Source: Flaviaestuariibacter flavus (GTDB lineage: Bacteria > Bacteroidota > Bacteroidia > Chitinophagales > Chitinophagaceae). From it: DNA of 64,000 nt. Shown here one piece after another: positions 8,364 to 17,700 of this stretch (within the stretch, counting starts at the first letter, position 1; every line of letters begins with the position of its first letter). The translations under genes and the position numbers were made by a program. The stretch covers positions 102,359 to 166,358 of the forward strand of contig NZ_SJZI01000002.1 of NCBI RefSeq assembly GCF_004337505.1. The letters are read 5' to 3'. Under the pieces are notes generated by a model. The model did not search any database. It was not told the origin of the DNA and was given only the letters and a program-made list of their open reading frames with translations.

Positions 8364-10352
8364 ATGCTCGCAGGTTTCCAGAACGTAACATTTGAATTCG
8401 GCGCCCGGACCATCGTAAAAGATGCCACCTGGCATATCCACCCGCAGGAACGCATCGGCCTCGTCGGCTACAACGGCACGGGCAAATCGACGCTGCTGAA
8501 AGTGCTGGTGGGCGAATACACGCCCTCCAATGGTACGGTGGAACGCGGGCGTAATACTTCGATCGGTTACCTCCACCAGGACCTGCTTTCTTTTGAAACG
8601 ACCGAATCCATTCTGCAGGTTGCCATGCATGCCTTCGACCGGGCGGTGGCCATCGGCAAGCAGCTGGAGGACATCACCAAAAAACTGGAGACCGACGAGT
8701 CGGAAGCGCTTCTGCACGAATACAGCGAAAAGCTCCACGAGTTCGAGGAGGCCGGCGGCTATGAAATGGAATACAAAACCGGCGAAGTGCTCCAGGGCCT
8801 CGGCTTTTCCAACGCCGACCTGCAGCGGCCTTACCATGAATTCTCCGGTGGCTGGCGGATGCGGGTGCTCCTCGCCCGTATGATCCTGCAGCAGCCCGAC
8901 CTGCTGCTGCTCGACGAACCGACCAACCACCTTGACCTTCCCTCTATCGAATGGCTGGAAAAGTACCTTCAGCATTACAAAGGAGCGGTGGTGATGGTGA
9001 GCCACGACCGTCATTTTCTCAACAAGATGGTGAAGAAGATCGTGGAGCTGTACCAGCGCGAGCTGCACTTCTACACCGGCAACTACGAATATTACGAAAC
9101 CGAGAAGGTGCAGCGTATTGAGCTGCAGCAGCGGGCTTACGAAAACCAGCAGGATTATATCCGCCAGAACGAGCGCCTCGTGGAGCGCTTCCGCGCCAAG
9201 GCTTCGAAGGCGGCCATGGCCCAGAGCATCATCAAGAAGCTCGATAAGCTGGAGCGCATCGAAGACGTCGGTATCGAGCGCCCCGACCTGCGTATCAACT
9301 TTGCCATCGACAAGGTTCCGGGTAAAGTGCTCGTGGAGCTGAAAAATGTCACGAAGAAATTCCCGCAGCTGACGATCGTCGATGGCGCTTCCGCCGAGAT
9401 CGAGCGCGGCGACAAGATCGCCCTGATCGGTGCCAACGGCAAGGGCAAGTCGACCCTGCTGCGCATCATTGCCGGCACCGAGCCGATCGAAGGCGAGCGC
9501 AAATGGGGCCACAACGTGGATGAAGCCTTCTATGCGCAGCACCAGCTCGAGGCCCTCAACATCAACAACACGCTGCTCGACGAGCTCAAGGATGCCGGCT
9601 CGCAGAAGACGGAGCAGGAGCTCCGCAACCTGCTCGGCTGCTTCCTGTTCGGCGGCGACGACGCTGATAAAAAGATCCGTGTGCTGAGCGGTGGCGAGAA
9701 AGCCCGCGTGGCCCTGGCCAAGACCATCATTTCAAAGGCCAACTTCCTGCTCCTCGACGAACCGACCAACCACCTCGATATCCATTCCAACGAGCTGCTG
9801 ATCGAAGCCCTCAACCGCTATGGCGGCACCTTTGTACTGGTGAGCCACGACCGCTATTTTATCTCGAAGACCGCCAACAAGATCTGGGAGATCGTGGACC
9901 ACAAGATCCGCGAATTCAAAGGCACCTACGATGAGTGGGTGGAATGGAAGGAGCGGCGCGCGGCCGAAGAGCGCGAACAGCAGCGGGCGGAAAAAGAGCA
10001 GGCATCGGAGGTGTCACCCAAGACCGGGAAGCGCGAGGAGCCAAAAAAGGAAGTGCCCAAGGCACCCGAGCCGCAGCCCGTCAACAACAAAAAGCCGATC
10101 AATAAAGAGTTGCAGAAAGAACTCCAGAAGTTCCAGCGGCAGTTTGGCCTGGTAGAGCACAAGCTGGCCGAGTGCAACGAGAAGAAGACGAACCTTGAAG
10201 CCGCACTCGCCACCCCGGATACTTACGCCAACCCCGAGCTCTTCAAAAAAACCGAAATGGATTACCAAAGGGTGCAGCAGGAAATCGGCAGCCTCAACAG
10301 CCAATATGAAGAGCTGTTCGAGAAGATCCTCCAGCTGGAAGCACAACTGTGA
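8364..10352 (+). CDS. ABC-F family ATPase
   Basis: 662 residues with two fused ABC ATPase domains and no membrane domain, the hallmark of ABC-F proteins that act on ribosomes. Domain 1: Walker A GYNGTGKST, signature SGGWRMR, Walker B LLLLDEPTNHLD, then VSHDRHFL. Linker helices rich in Arg/Lys/Gln (about 235-300) correspond to the tRNA-interaction motif. Domain 2: GANGKGKST, LSGGEKARV, LLLDEPTNHLD, VSHDRYF. A charged C-terminal extension (about 530-662) ends in a coiled coil. Housekeeping translation factor or resistance-type member cannot be told apart here. A short-word repeat and a terminator follow. Confidence 0.95.
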   Translation: MLAGFQNVTFEFGARTIVKDATWHIHPQERIGLVGYNGTGKSTLLKVLVGEYTPSNGTVERGRNTSIGYLHQDLLSFETTESILQVAMHAFDRAVAIGKQLEDITKKLETDESEALLHEYSEKLHEFEEAGGYEMEYKTGEVLQGLGFSNADLQRPYHEFSGGWRMRVLLARMILQQPDLLLLDEPTNHLDLPSIEWLEKYLQHYKGAVVMVSHDRHFLNKMVKKIVELYQRELHFYTGNYEYYETEKVQRIELQQRAYENQQDYIRQNERLVERFRAKASKAAMAQSIIKKLDKLERIEDVGIERPDLRINFAIDKVPGKVLVELKNVTKKFPQLTIVDGASAEIERGDKIALIGANGKGKSTLLRIIAGTEPIEGERKWGHNVDEAFYAQHQLEALNINNTLLDELKDAGSQKTEQELRNLLGCFLFGGDDADKKIRVLSGGEKARVALAKTIISKANFLLLDEPTNHLDIHSNELLIEALNRYGGTFVLVSHDRYFISKTANKIWEIVDHKIREFKGTYDEWVEWKERRAAEEREQQRAEKEQASEVSPKTGKREEPKKEVPKAPEPQPVNNKKPINKELQKELQKFQRQFGLVEHKLAECNEKKTNLEAALATPDTYANPELFKKTEMDYQRVQQEIGSLNSQYEELFEKILQLEAQL

Positions 10353-10359
10353 GGTGTTT

Positions 10360-10462
10360 GATGTCTGATGGCTGATGTCTGATGTCGCGGGCGCACTCAG
10401 AAAAAGAATCGCTTTGCGATTCTTTTTCTTTTTCTAGCATCTAACATCTGACATCAGCCATC
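10360..10462. repeat. Short-word inverted repeat around a terminator
   Basis: 10360-10386 repeats the words GATGTCTGATGGC and TGATGTC; 10436-10462 has the complements (GCATCTAACATCTGACATC, AGCCATC). The terminator at 10399-10429 sits between them. Confidence 0.7.
10399..10429 (+). terminator. Terminator after the ABC-F gene
   Basis: 14-bp perfect stem AGAAAAAGAATCGC / its complement with a TTT loop, followed by a T-rich run. Confidence 0.85.
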
Positions 10463-10520
10463 TCCGGTGGCTTGGTATGGCGATTGCATCAATCCCTTCT
10501 TCAAAATCAACCGATCATTT

Positions 10521-10850
10521 ATGAAGAAGTACCTGCTCTGCCTTCCGCTGGCGGCGGCGATGGCGCTGACGCTACCTGCCTGCAAGGACAAGAAAAAGAC
10601 CGAGAATACCGAAACCACCACAACCCAGACGGCGCCCCCGCCGGCGGCTCCGGTGGAGATCTCCGCCGACCAGGAGTTGCAGCAAAAGTTGCCGGAAGTC
10701 ATGAAGGATTTTCCCGGCGCTACCGCAACGGTGGCAAATGGTGAAATCACAGTGACGGGCACCCTGGCACGGGAACGCTGGATGAAACTTCGTCCGGCGC
10801 TGGATGCGCTTCATCCTAAAAAAGTCAACAACCAATTAACCCTTAAATAA
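10521..10850 (+). CDS. Small lipoprotein with a BON-like domain
   Basis: 109 residues. The signal peptide ends in a lipobox LPAC with the acylated Cys at residue 21, followed by a charged Lys/Glu/Thr/Pro spacer. The rest (QKLPEVMKDFPGATATVANGEITVTGTLARERW..., VNNQLTLK) reads like a single BON domain, a small alpha/beta fold found in envelope and stress proteins. An open frame extends upstream to 10467, but the signal peptide fixes the start at 10521. Seven bp separate it from the next gene, which also contains a BON-like half, so they probably act together. Confidence 0.75.
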   Translation: MKKYLLCLPLAAAMALTLPACKDKKKTENTETTTTQTAPPPAAPVEISADQELQQKLPEVMKDFPGATATVANGEITVTGTLARERWMKLRPALDALHPKKVNNQLTLK

Positions 10851-10857
10851 ACAGGTC

Positions 10858-11280
10858 ATGGCAGCATTGCAAAACAAATATGCGCAGCTCGTGCAGGCCG
10901 CGCAGCAGGCCGGCGTGCAAAACCTCCAGGTGCGCGAGCAGGAAAACGTCTTGTATATTGATGGCCAGGCGCCCAGCGGCGCGGTGAAAGACCAGCTCTG
11001 GAATATCTATAACCAGATCGACCCCGACTTCCGCGCCGGCGACCTGGTGCTTAACGTGGATGTAAGCGCATCGGCTGCGGGCGGCCGGGCAAAGGTCACC
11101 ACGCAGGAGTCGAACCTCAACATCCGCAAGGGCCCCGGCACCGACCAGCCGATCGTGGGAAAAGCCGCGCATAACGACTATGTAACGCTGATCAGCAAGG
11201 CTTCCGACCAGTGGTGGCTCGTGCGCACCAGCGATGGCAAGGAAGGCTATGCATACGCGCAGTACCTATCCGCAGAATAA
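10858..11280 (+). CDS. BON-like plus bacterial SH3 domain protein
   Basis: 140 residues without signal peptide or membrane segment. The N-terminal half (about 1-70: ALQNKYAQLVQAAQQAGVQN, ENVLYIDGQAPSGAVKDQLW, DLVLNVDVS) resembles a BON/LysM-associated module. The C-terminal half (about 78-138: TTQESNLNIRKGPGTDQPIV, WWLVRTSDGKEGYAYAQYL) is a typical SH3b domain, which often binds peptidoglycan or peptides. How a protein with an SH3b domain and no signal reaches the wall is unclear. Second gene of the operon with the BON lipoprotein. Confidence 0.8.
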   Translation: MAALQNKYAQLVQAAQQAGVQNLQVREQENVLYIDGQAPSGAVKDQLWNIYNQIDPDFRAGDLVLNVDVSASAAGGRAKVTTQESNLNIRKGPGTDQPIVGKAAHNDYVTLISKASDQWWLVRTSDGKEGYAYAQYLSAE

Positions 11281-11295
11281 ACTTCTTGTCGATAA

Positions 11296-11319
11296 AAAAA
11301 GCCCCGCGAGGGGCTTTTT
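11296..11319. terminator. Bidirectional terminator
   Basis: AAAAAGCCCC / GGGGCTTTTT, 10-bp stem with a GCGA tetraloop (GNRA type), A-tract on one side and T-tract on the other. It lies between convergent genes. Confidence 0.9.
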
Positions 11320-11322
11320 CCA

Positions 11323-11550
11323 TTAAATCGGGTCTTCTTCGTCCGGCGACCGCCAGCTGCGGTAGCGCGTGAAATGGGTATAGAAAATACTGCTGAAAAC
11401 GATAATGCTGATGAGACGCACAAATCGTCGGAACTGCGGCATTGTTTGCCAGTCGGAGAGCATAGAGGCGAGCATGACGATCACCGCCACTAAGGCCACC
11501 AACATCATGAACAGGTGGTAACCGCGCTTTTGATAGTATCTGCTTTTCAT
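11323..11550 (-). CDS. Small two-helix membrane protein
   Basis: 75 residues: basic N-terminus (MKSRYYQKRGYH), a first hydrophobic helix (FMMLVALVAVIVMLASML), a short loop, a second helix (FVRLISIIVFSSIFYTHF) and an acidic tail SPDEEDPI. No family recognised. It begins 10 bp after hutG stops on the same strand, so it may be the last gene of the hutI-hutG operon. Confidence 0.6.
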   Translation of the reverse strand: MKSRYYQKRGYHLFMMLVALVAVIVMLASMLSDWQTMPQFRRFVRLISIIVFSSIFYTHFTRYRSWRSPDEEDPI

Positions 11551-11560
11551 CGGTTCGTTC

Positions 11561-12673
11561 TTAGTTGGCGTCGCGGCCGGCGTGCATTTTAATGAAATCG
11601 GTTACCAGGAAGGACATCAACTTGCCGGTAGACTCATCGGTGCGGCCGTTGGCGAGACGGACGGCGCCCTCACAAAGGTGCAGGTAGGCGCATTTGGCGT
11701 TGGCGGCGCAGAGGTTCACATACTGGCGGGCATGGAGCGGCAGCAGTCCCGAAGGGGTCGCCGCGCTGCACAGTGCGTCTTGTACCACGTCCAGGTCGAG
11801 CTCGATGCCGGTGTAGGTATCGTCGGTAAACGAAATGGCATGCGCTACCGCCTGGTGGAAGCTGCGCTTGCCGTGGATGAAAATGTCTTCGTAGCTAATA
11901 ACGTCGAAGAAGGGATTGTTGACGATGTCGACCCAAACATTCTGCTGCAGGTAGTTTTCCTGGAGGCCAACCACCACGTATTTCTGCAGGAAGCCGTCGT
12001 CTTCGGCATAGCGGAAGCCGTTGCCGCTGTGGCGCCCTTCGGCGGGCCGGTAGTCGGTATGCGCGTCGAGGTTGATGGCATTGATCTGCGGCAGCGCTAT
12101 CTGCAGGTCCTGGTGCAGGCCCTTGGCGGCACCCTTGATGATGGGATAAGCATTGTTATGGCCGCCGCCGATGACCACCGGGATCTTGCCCGCGCTCACG
12201 ATGGCCTTGACCAGTTTCTCCACCTCTTCATCGATCGTATTGACCGCGTGGCGGAAGGCCTCGATCCGCTCGTCTTCGTTCTGCGCGTTGCGCTCGATGA
12301 GGTACTGGATATCGCCGAAGTCGAAATGACCCGCCACGCACACGTCGTCGCCGGTGAGGAAGTCGTTGCTCTGCACGTTGAGGAAGGACTGCAGGAAGGA
12401 AATCCAGCCGGTGGAGGCTCCTCCCACCCCGCCGTTGGCCTGCACGCCGATGTCTTCGGGAATGCCCACCACTACGTAGCGCGCGTCGAGGCGCTGGAAG
12501 GCCTCGGCCGTGTAGTCATCGTGAAGTACGTGCACCTGCTCGCCGAGCTTCGTTTCAAAGCGGCGGATCCTGGTAAGCGAGAGAATATCGTCTTTCTTAT
12601 AAAACTTGAAATGGGGTACCTGCATATTGGTCTGCGTCTTTGCGGGGTTCAAAGTTGCGGAAGTATTGCTCAT
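11561..12673 (-). CDS. hutG: Formimidoylglutamase-like ureohydrolase
   Basis: 370 residues of the arginase/agmatinase superfamily. Metal-binding motifs: VVIGGGHNNAYP, NLDAHTDYRP and a third site ELDLDVVQDA. In context it hydrolyses N-formimidoyl-L-glutamate to glutamate and formamide, the last step of histidine breakdown. The start overlaps the hutI stop (ATGA), indicating translational coupling. The chain is longer than typical HutG (about 310) because of an N-terminal extension, a form common in Bacteroidota (recollection, not checked). Confidence 0.88.
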   Translation of the reverse strand: MSNTSATLNPAKTQTNMQVPHFKFYKKDDILSLTRIRRFETKLGEQVHVLHDDYTAEAFQRLDARYVVVGIPEDIGVQANGGVGGASTGWISFLQSFLNVQSNDFLTGDDVCVAGHFDFGDIQYLIERNAQNEDERIEAFRHAVNTIDEEVEKLVKAIVSAGKIPVVIGGGHNNAYPIIKGAAKGLHQDLQIALPQINAINLDAHTDYRPAEGRHSGNGFRYAEDDGFLQKYVVVGLQENYLQQNVWVDIVNNPFFDVISYEDIFIHGKRSFHQAVAHAISFTDDTYTGIELDLDVVQDALCSAATPSGLLPLHARQYVNLCAANAKCAYLHLCEGAVRLANGRTDESTGKLMSFLVTDFIKMHAGRDAN

Positions 12674-13908
12674 AATGGTTCACCGCCCAGCAGCACTTTT
12701 TCGATGAGGTTGCTACCGAACGCATAAGGAAGATACGCCAAAGACGGTATCGGCCGTGTCAAAATGAGGTCGGCTCTTTTGCCCACCGCAATGGAGCCGC
12801 ACTGCTCCTGCCATTCGAGCGCGCAGGCACCGTTGAAGGTAGCGGCGTTGATGGCTTCCTCGGGCAGCAGCTTCATGCCGATGCAGGCCATGGACACCAC
12901 GAGGTTCATGTTGCCGCTCGGCGAAGAGCCGGGGTTGAAGTCGGATGCCAGTGCCAGCGCGCAACCGGCGTCGGCAAGTGCCCGCGCCGGCTGGAAGGGC
13001 ATGCGCAGGAAGAAGGCGGCAGTGGGCAGCAGGGTGCCCATGGTGTCCGATCCGGCGAGGGCGGTGATGGCCGCATCATCCATACTCTCCAGGTGGTCTA
13101 CCGATACCGCGCCGACGCCGATGCCCGCCTGTACGCCGCCCGAAACGGCGAGCTGGTTGGCATGCAGGCGGGGCTTCAGCCCATGCGCCCTGCCGGCCGT
13201 ACAAATACGGATCGTCTGCTCCGGGGTGAAGAAATTCTCTTCACAGAACACATCGATATAGTCGGCCAGCCCTTCGGCCGCGATGCGGGGCAGCATCTCT
13301 TCGATGATGAGGCGGATATAGCCCTCGCGGTCGTCGCGGTATTCGGCGGGAAAGCTGTGGGCGCCCAGGAAGGTGCTGCGGACGGGCATGCCGCTTTTTT
13401 CGCGCAGGCGGCGCGCCACGCGGAGCATCCTGAGCTCGCCTTCCACCGTGAGGCCGTAGCCGCTTTTTATCTCGATGGTGCCGGTGCCAAGGCGGCGCAG
13501 CTCCTGCAGGCGGGTCCAGCCCTGGCGGAAGAGCTCGTCTTCCGAGGTTTCGTTGAGCAGGCGTGCCGAGTTGAGGATGCCGCCGCCCCGCGCCGCGATC
13601 TCGGCATAAGAGACGCCGCGGATCTTATCCACGAATTCGGCCTCGCGCGAGCCGGCGAATACGAGGTGCGTGTGGCTGTCTACCCAGGCAGGCAGCACGG
13701 TGCCGCCGCAGCAGTCGATATGCGCGCGGAAAGCTCCGGGTTGCTGTGCCAAACTGCTCATGGGCCCGAAGGCGGCGATGCGGTCGTCTTCGATGATGAG
13801 GTAGGCGTCTTCGAGGGCCGGCAACTCCGCCAGGGCGGCGCCCCGCAGCGGTGCCCGGGCATCCCGGATGCCGGCAAGCCGGCCGATATTAGTGAGCAGG
13901 AGATTCAT
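12670..13908 (-). CDS. hutI: Imidazolonepropionase
   Basis: 412 residues of the amidohydrolase superfamily: HxH metal motif in VDSHTHLVFAGSR, EIKSGYGLTVEGELRML, FLGAHSFP, LHANQLAVSGG, SVDHLESM, LASDFNPGSS and the C-terminal GKRADLIL. It converts 4-imidazolone-5-propanoate to N-formimidoyl-glutamate, the step between HutU and HutG. hutG overlaps by 4 bp downstream. hutH and hutU are on the same strand about 7 kb upstream, beyond the trehalose genes, so the pathway is split. About 0.8 kb of repeat-rich non-coding DNA lies upstream. Confidence 0.95.
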   Translation of the reverse strand: MNLLLTNIGRLAGIRDARAPLRGAALAELPALEDAYLIIEDDRIAAFGPMSSLAQQPGAFRAHIDCCGGTVLPAWVDSHTHLVFAGSREAEFVDKIRGVSYAEIAARGGGILNSARLLNETSEDELFRQGWTRLQELRRLGTGTIEIKSGYGLTVEGELRMLRVARRLREKSGMPVRSTFLGAHSFPAEYRDDREGYIRLIIEEMLPRIAAEGLADYIDVFCEENFFTPEQTIRICTAGRAHGLKPRLHANQLAVSGGVQAGIGVGAVSVDHLESMDDAAITALAGSDTMGTLLPTAAFFLRMPFQPARALADAGCALALASDFNPGSSPSGNMNLVVSMACIGMKLLPEEAINAATFNGACALEWQEQCGSIAVGKRADLILTRPIPSLAYLPYAFGSNLIEKVLLGGEPL

Positions 13909-13977
13909 GGGCGGCTAAAGTACGGTGTTCCCTCTTCTTGTGGCCCCCGGGTGGCACTCATCGAGCGGTTGGCCTTG

Positions 13978-14578
13978 CGGGTCGGGGACCCTGAACCCTG
14001 CGGGGTTTGCGCGGCGCCGCGCCCAGACCCCACCCCCTGCCCTCTCCGAAGGGAGGGGGGTAGCGTTCCCTTAGCCGGGAAAGGCATGCGCGCTTCGTAG
14101 CCCGGCATGCACTGCCGGGATGGTTGATTCATCCGAAAGCCCCCGAAGGGGTTCAGGGTCCCCGACCCGGACCATGGGGCGCCGGGGCTGCCCGACGGGG
14201 GCCAAAAACGCGCATGCCTCCGGCATGCCGGGAATGGCGGAGGGGTATCCGGTAACGTATCAGCGTCTCCCGGGGCGTAGGATCATAGCCTGACTTTTCA
14301 TACTGCCATCCTACGGTGCGTAGGAAGGTATTATGGATTTTCATACTACTATCCTACGGTGTGTAGGGTGCCTGTTTGCGTTTTCATACGACCCTCCTAC
14401 GGTGTGTAGGGTGCCTGTTTGCGTTTTCAAAATGCCATCCTACGGTGCGTAGGGTGCCGGTTTGCGTTTTCATACGGCCATGCTACGGTTTTTGTTATCC
14501 ACAATTCTTGATTATCAGCATTTTGTGGGGTCAGGCAGTCCGGCACCCGCCAAAGGCGGTTCAGGGTCCCCGACCCGG
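13978..14578. repeat. Three copies of a 21-bp GC-rich word
   Basis: GGTTCAGGGTCCCCGACCC-type word at 14150-14170 and 14558-14578, and inverted at 13978-13997. The inverted and first direct copies could pair around about 150 bp. Probably a dispersed repeat family; other genomic copies cannot be checked here. Confidence 0.7.
14295..14490. repeat. 43-bp tandem repeat array with a hairpin in each unit
   Basis: TTTTCA recurs at 14295, 14338, 14381, 14424 and 14467, and CCTACGG at 14310, 14353, 14396 and 14439 (GCTACGG at 14482): five units with an exact 43-bp period. Each complete unit has the small palindrome CCTAC-N5-GTAGG, and the middle units share GGTGCCTGTTTGCG. The array is not CRISPR: the whole unit is conserved and there are no unique spacers. 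Confidence 0.9.
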
Positions 14579-14610
14579 ATGCCCCGGGTTGGAGGGCCGC
14601 CACGCCGGGG

Positions 14611-14676
14611 GCATTCTTCGGCTTCACTCAGAATGACAAGCATGGTGTCAGGCTGAGCTTACCGAAGCCTGTCGGG
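14611..14676. repeat. Dispersed-element-like palindromic stretch
   Basis: Contains CATTCT...AGAATG (14612-14617 / 14630-14635) and AGGCT...AGCCT (14650-14654 / 14666-14670) palindromes. The wording (CTTCACTCAGAATGACA, GTCAGGCTGAGCTTACCG) resembles small interspersed sequences common in bacterial intergenic DNA (recollection). Confidence 0.45.
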
Positions 14677-14721
14677 TACGATATTTTCAGGGTTGGTCGG
14701 TTAGGAACTGAACAAGATCGT

Positions 14722-17700
14722 ATGGCAACTCTCACGAACAAAAGCGAAGACCTGCTCTGGTACAAGGACGCAGTCATCTATGAATTGCATATCAAGGCCT
14801 TCCGCGACGCGGACGGCGACGGGATCGGCGACTTCAAGGGTTTGATCGAGAAGCTCGACTACCTCCAGGAGCTCGGCGCCACGGCGGTGTGGGTGCTCCC
14901 CTTTTACCCCTCGCCCCTGCGCGACGACGGCTACGACATCGCCGATTATTACAGCATCAACCCGCGCTACGGCGACCTGGAGCAGTTCAAGGCCTTTCTC
15001 GATGAGGCCCACCGCCGCGGGCTGCGCGTCATCACCGAGCTGGTGGTGAACCATACCTCGGACCAGCACCCCTGGTTTCAGCGGGCGCGGCGCGCACCCA
15101 AGGGCTCGCCGGAGCGCGACTACTACGTATGGTCCGACGACCCGACCCAGTATAAGGATGTGCGGATCATCTTCCAGGATTTCGAGGCCTCCAACTGGAC
15201 CTGGGACCCCGTGGCACAGCAATATTACTGGCACCGCTTTTTTCACCACCAGCCCGACCTCAACTTCGACAACCCGCAGGTGCAGCAAGAGATCTTCAAC
15301 GTGATGGATTACTGGTGCGCCATGGGCGTGGACGGCTTCCGCCTCGACGCCATCCCCTACCTGTTTGAGCGCGAAGGCACCAACGGCGAAAACCTGCCGG
15401 AGACGCACGAGTTCCTGAAACGGCTCCGCAAGCACGTGGATGAGAAGTTCCCGGGAACCCTGTTCCTGGCCGAGGCCAATATGTGGCCCGAAGAAGCGGC
15501 CGCCTATTTCGGCAACGGCGATGAATGCCATATGAACTACCATTTTCCTGTGATGCCGCGGATGTTCATGGCCGTGCAGCAGGAAGACCGCTACCCCATC
15601 ACCGATATTTTTGAGCAGACGCCGCCGATCCCCGAAAACTGCCAGTGGGCGATGTTCCTGCGCAACCACGACGAGCTGACGCTGGAGATGGTAACCGACG
15701 AGGAACGCGACTTCATGTACAAAGCCTACGCGAAGGATCCGAAAGCGCGGATCAACCTCGGCATCCGCCACCGGCTGGCGCCGCTGATGGACAATAACCG
15801 CCGCAAGATCGAGCTGATGAATTCGCTGCTCTTCTCGCTGCCCGGCACGCCGGTGTTGTATTACGGCGACGAGATCGGGATGGGCGACAACTTCTACCTC
15901 GGCGACCGCGACGGCGTGCGCACCCCGATGCAATGGTCCTCGGACCGCAACGCGGGCTTTTCGGATTGCAACCCGCACCAGCTGTACCTCCCCGTTATCC
16001 TCGACCCGGAATACCATTACGAGGCCGTGAACGTGGAGCTGCAGCGGCGCAACACGTCGTCGCTGTTCTGGTTTATGAAGCGGCTCATCGCGCTGCGGCG
16101 CAACTTCAAGGCTTTCAGCCGCGGCGATATGCAGTTCCTCAATGTCGAGAATCCCAAGGTGCTGGCCTTTACGCGCACCTTCGAAGACCAAACGGTGCTG
16201 GTGATCGTCAACCTGTCGAAATACGCGCAGCCCGCCGAGGTAGACCTGCGGACCTTCCGCGGGTACCAGCCGGTGGAGCTGTTCAGCCGCAATAAGTTTC
16301 CCGCCGTACGCGAAGACGCGCCCTACTTTTTTACGATGGGCCCCCACTCCTTCCAGTGGTTTCAACTCGAAAAGGTGCGCTCGCGCGTGGAGGAAGACCG
16401 CTCGATACCGATGCTGGAGCTGCTGCAGGACAGCGAGCCGCTGAGTGCCTTTGTGCGGACGCAGCTGGAGCAGGACGTGCTGCCCACCTATGTCTTCAGC
16501 CGCCCGTGGTTTGCCGGCAAGGACCGCACCGTCTACAGCCTGAACATCGCCGAGCAGCAACGCATGGGCAACGGCTATCCTTCGTGGTGGATGCTGCTGG
16601 AAGTGAACTACGAGAGTGGGTTGCCCGAATGGTACCAGCTGGCAGTGGCGGTGGTGCCCGAAGAGCGCGCGCAGGAGCTGGCCGCAACTTACCCCGAATC
16701 GATCATCGCTCATGTGAATACACCCGAAGGCCCGGCCATGCTGTGCGATGCCTTCTACCTGAAGGAGCTGCAGCGCGCGCTGCTGCGTCGCCTTGTTACG
16801 GGCGAACATAAGGAGCTTCCCACCGGCAATGTCTATTTCGATGCTGTGGAGGAGCTGAGTAACTACGATTATGAAAACGCGACGCCGCGGGTGTTTGCGC
16901 AGAACAAGTTCAATACGTCGGTGGTATACGACAACCGCCTGTTTGTAAAGTGGTACCGCAAGGTGGAGTTTTTCGTCAATCCCGATGTGGAGCTGAACCG
17001 CTACCTCTCGCTCGAGGCGGGCTTCCCGCATACCCCGCGCTTCCTGGGCTCGGTGGAGTGGCAGGGCGCGCGCGGGCGCATGGTGCTGGCCATTGCGCAG
17101 GAGCTGGTTGACAACCATGGCAATGCCTATGATTTTCTCCAGGAGCGGGTGCACAACTTTATCGAGCGCATCATCGCCCGCAACAACTCCGAAGAGTTGC
17201 TGCGCTACGAGCCGGCTACCTGGGCCTCGCCGCGGGCCTACGAGGAGCTGCCGGAGGCGCTGCGGGACCTGGTGGGGAGCCGCGCCGCCGAGCTGATGCG
17301 CCAGCTGGGTGACCGCACGGCGCAGATGCACAAGGCTTTTGCCCGCAACACGTTGTCACGCGACTTTGCCCCCGAGGAGTTTTCCCTGCACTACCAGCGC
17401 TCCCTGTTTGCGTCGATGGTGTCGCTGGTGCGCGATACTTATCACAAGATGAACCGCGCCGAAGGTCTCGACGAGCCGGCGGCCGTACAAATACGGGAAC
17501 TCGGGGCGCGCCGCGGTGAGCTGCTGAGCCTTCTCAAACGCATCTACGACCACAAGCTCGATATCCTGAAGATCCGCACACACGGCGCCTTCGACCTGCA
17601 GAAGGTGCTGCTCACCGGTAAAGACCTTGTGCTGTATGATTTCGGTGGCAACATCCAGAAAAGCTACAGCGAGCGGCGCATCAAGCGCTCGCCCCTGCGC

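Larger units (their letters stand above)
13909..14721. other. Repeat-rich non-coding region
   Basis: 813 bp with no convincing gene; the short open frames have no recognisable sequence and cross repeats. It holds three copies of a 21-bp word beginning GGTTCAGGGTCC (14150-14170 and 14558-14578 direct; 13978-13997 inverted, 20 bp), a 43-bp tandem array (14295-14490), and a dispersed-element-like stretch at 14611-14676. The promoter of the trehalose synthase gene should lie near the 3' end, but no clear TAnnTTTG is seen. Confidence 0.7.

Noticed and set aside
14295..14490. CRISPR array
   Set aside because: Period is constant at 43 bp and the whole unit is conserved, so there are no unique spacers; no cas genes nearby.
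14376..14656. Short frames of 60-90 codons in the hutI-treS gap
   Set aside because: They run through tandem repeats and dispersed words, and have no conserved-looking sequence.
14701..17331. 876-codon frame antisense to the trehalose synthase fusion
   Set aside because: The plus strand encodes intact GH13 and kinase-like domains with catalytic residues; the antisense translation is low-complexity His/Val/Leu/Arg.
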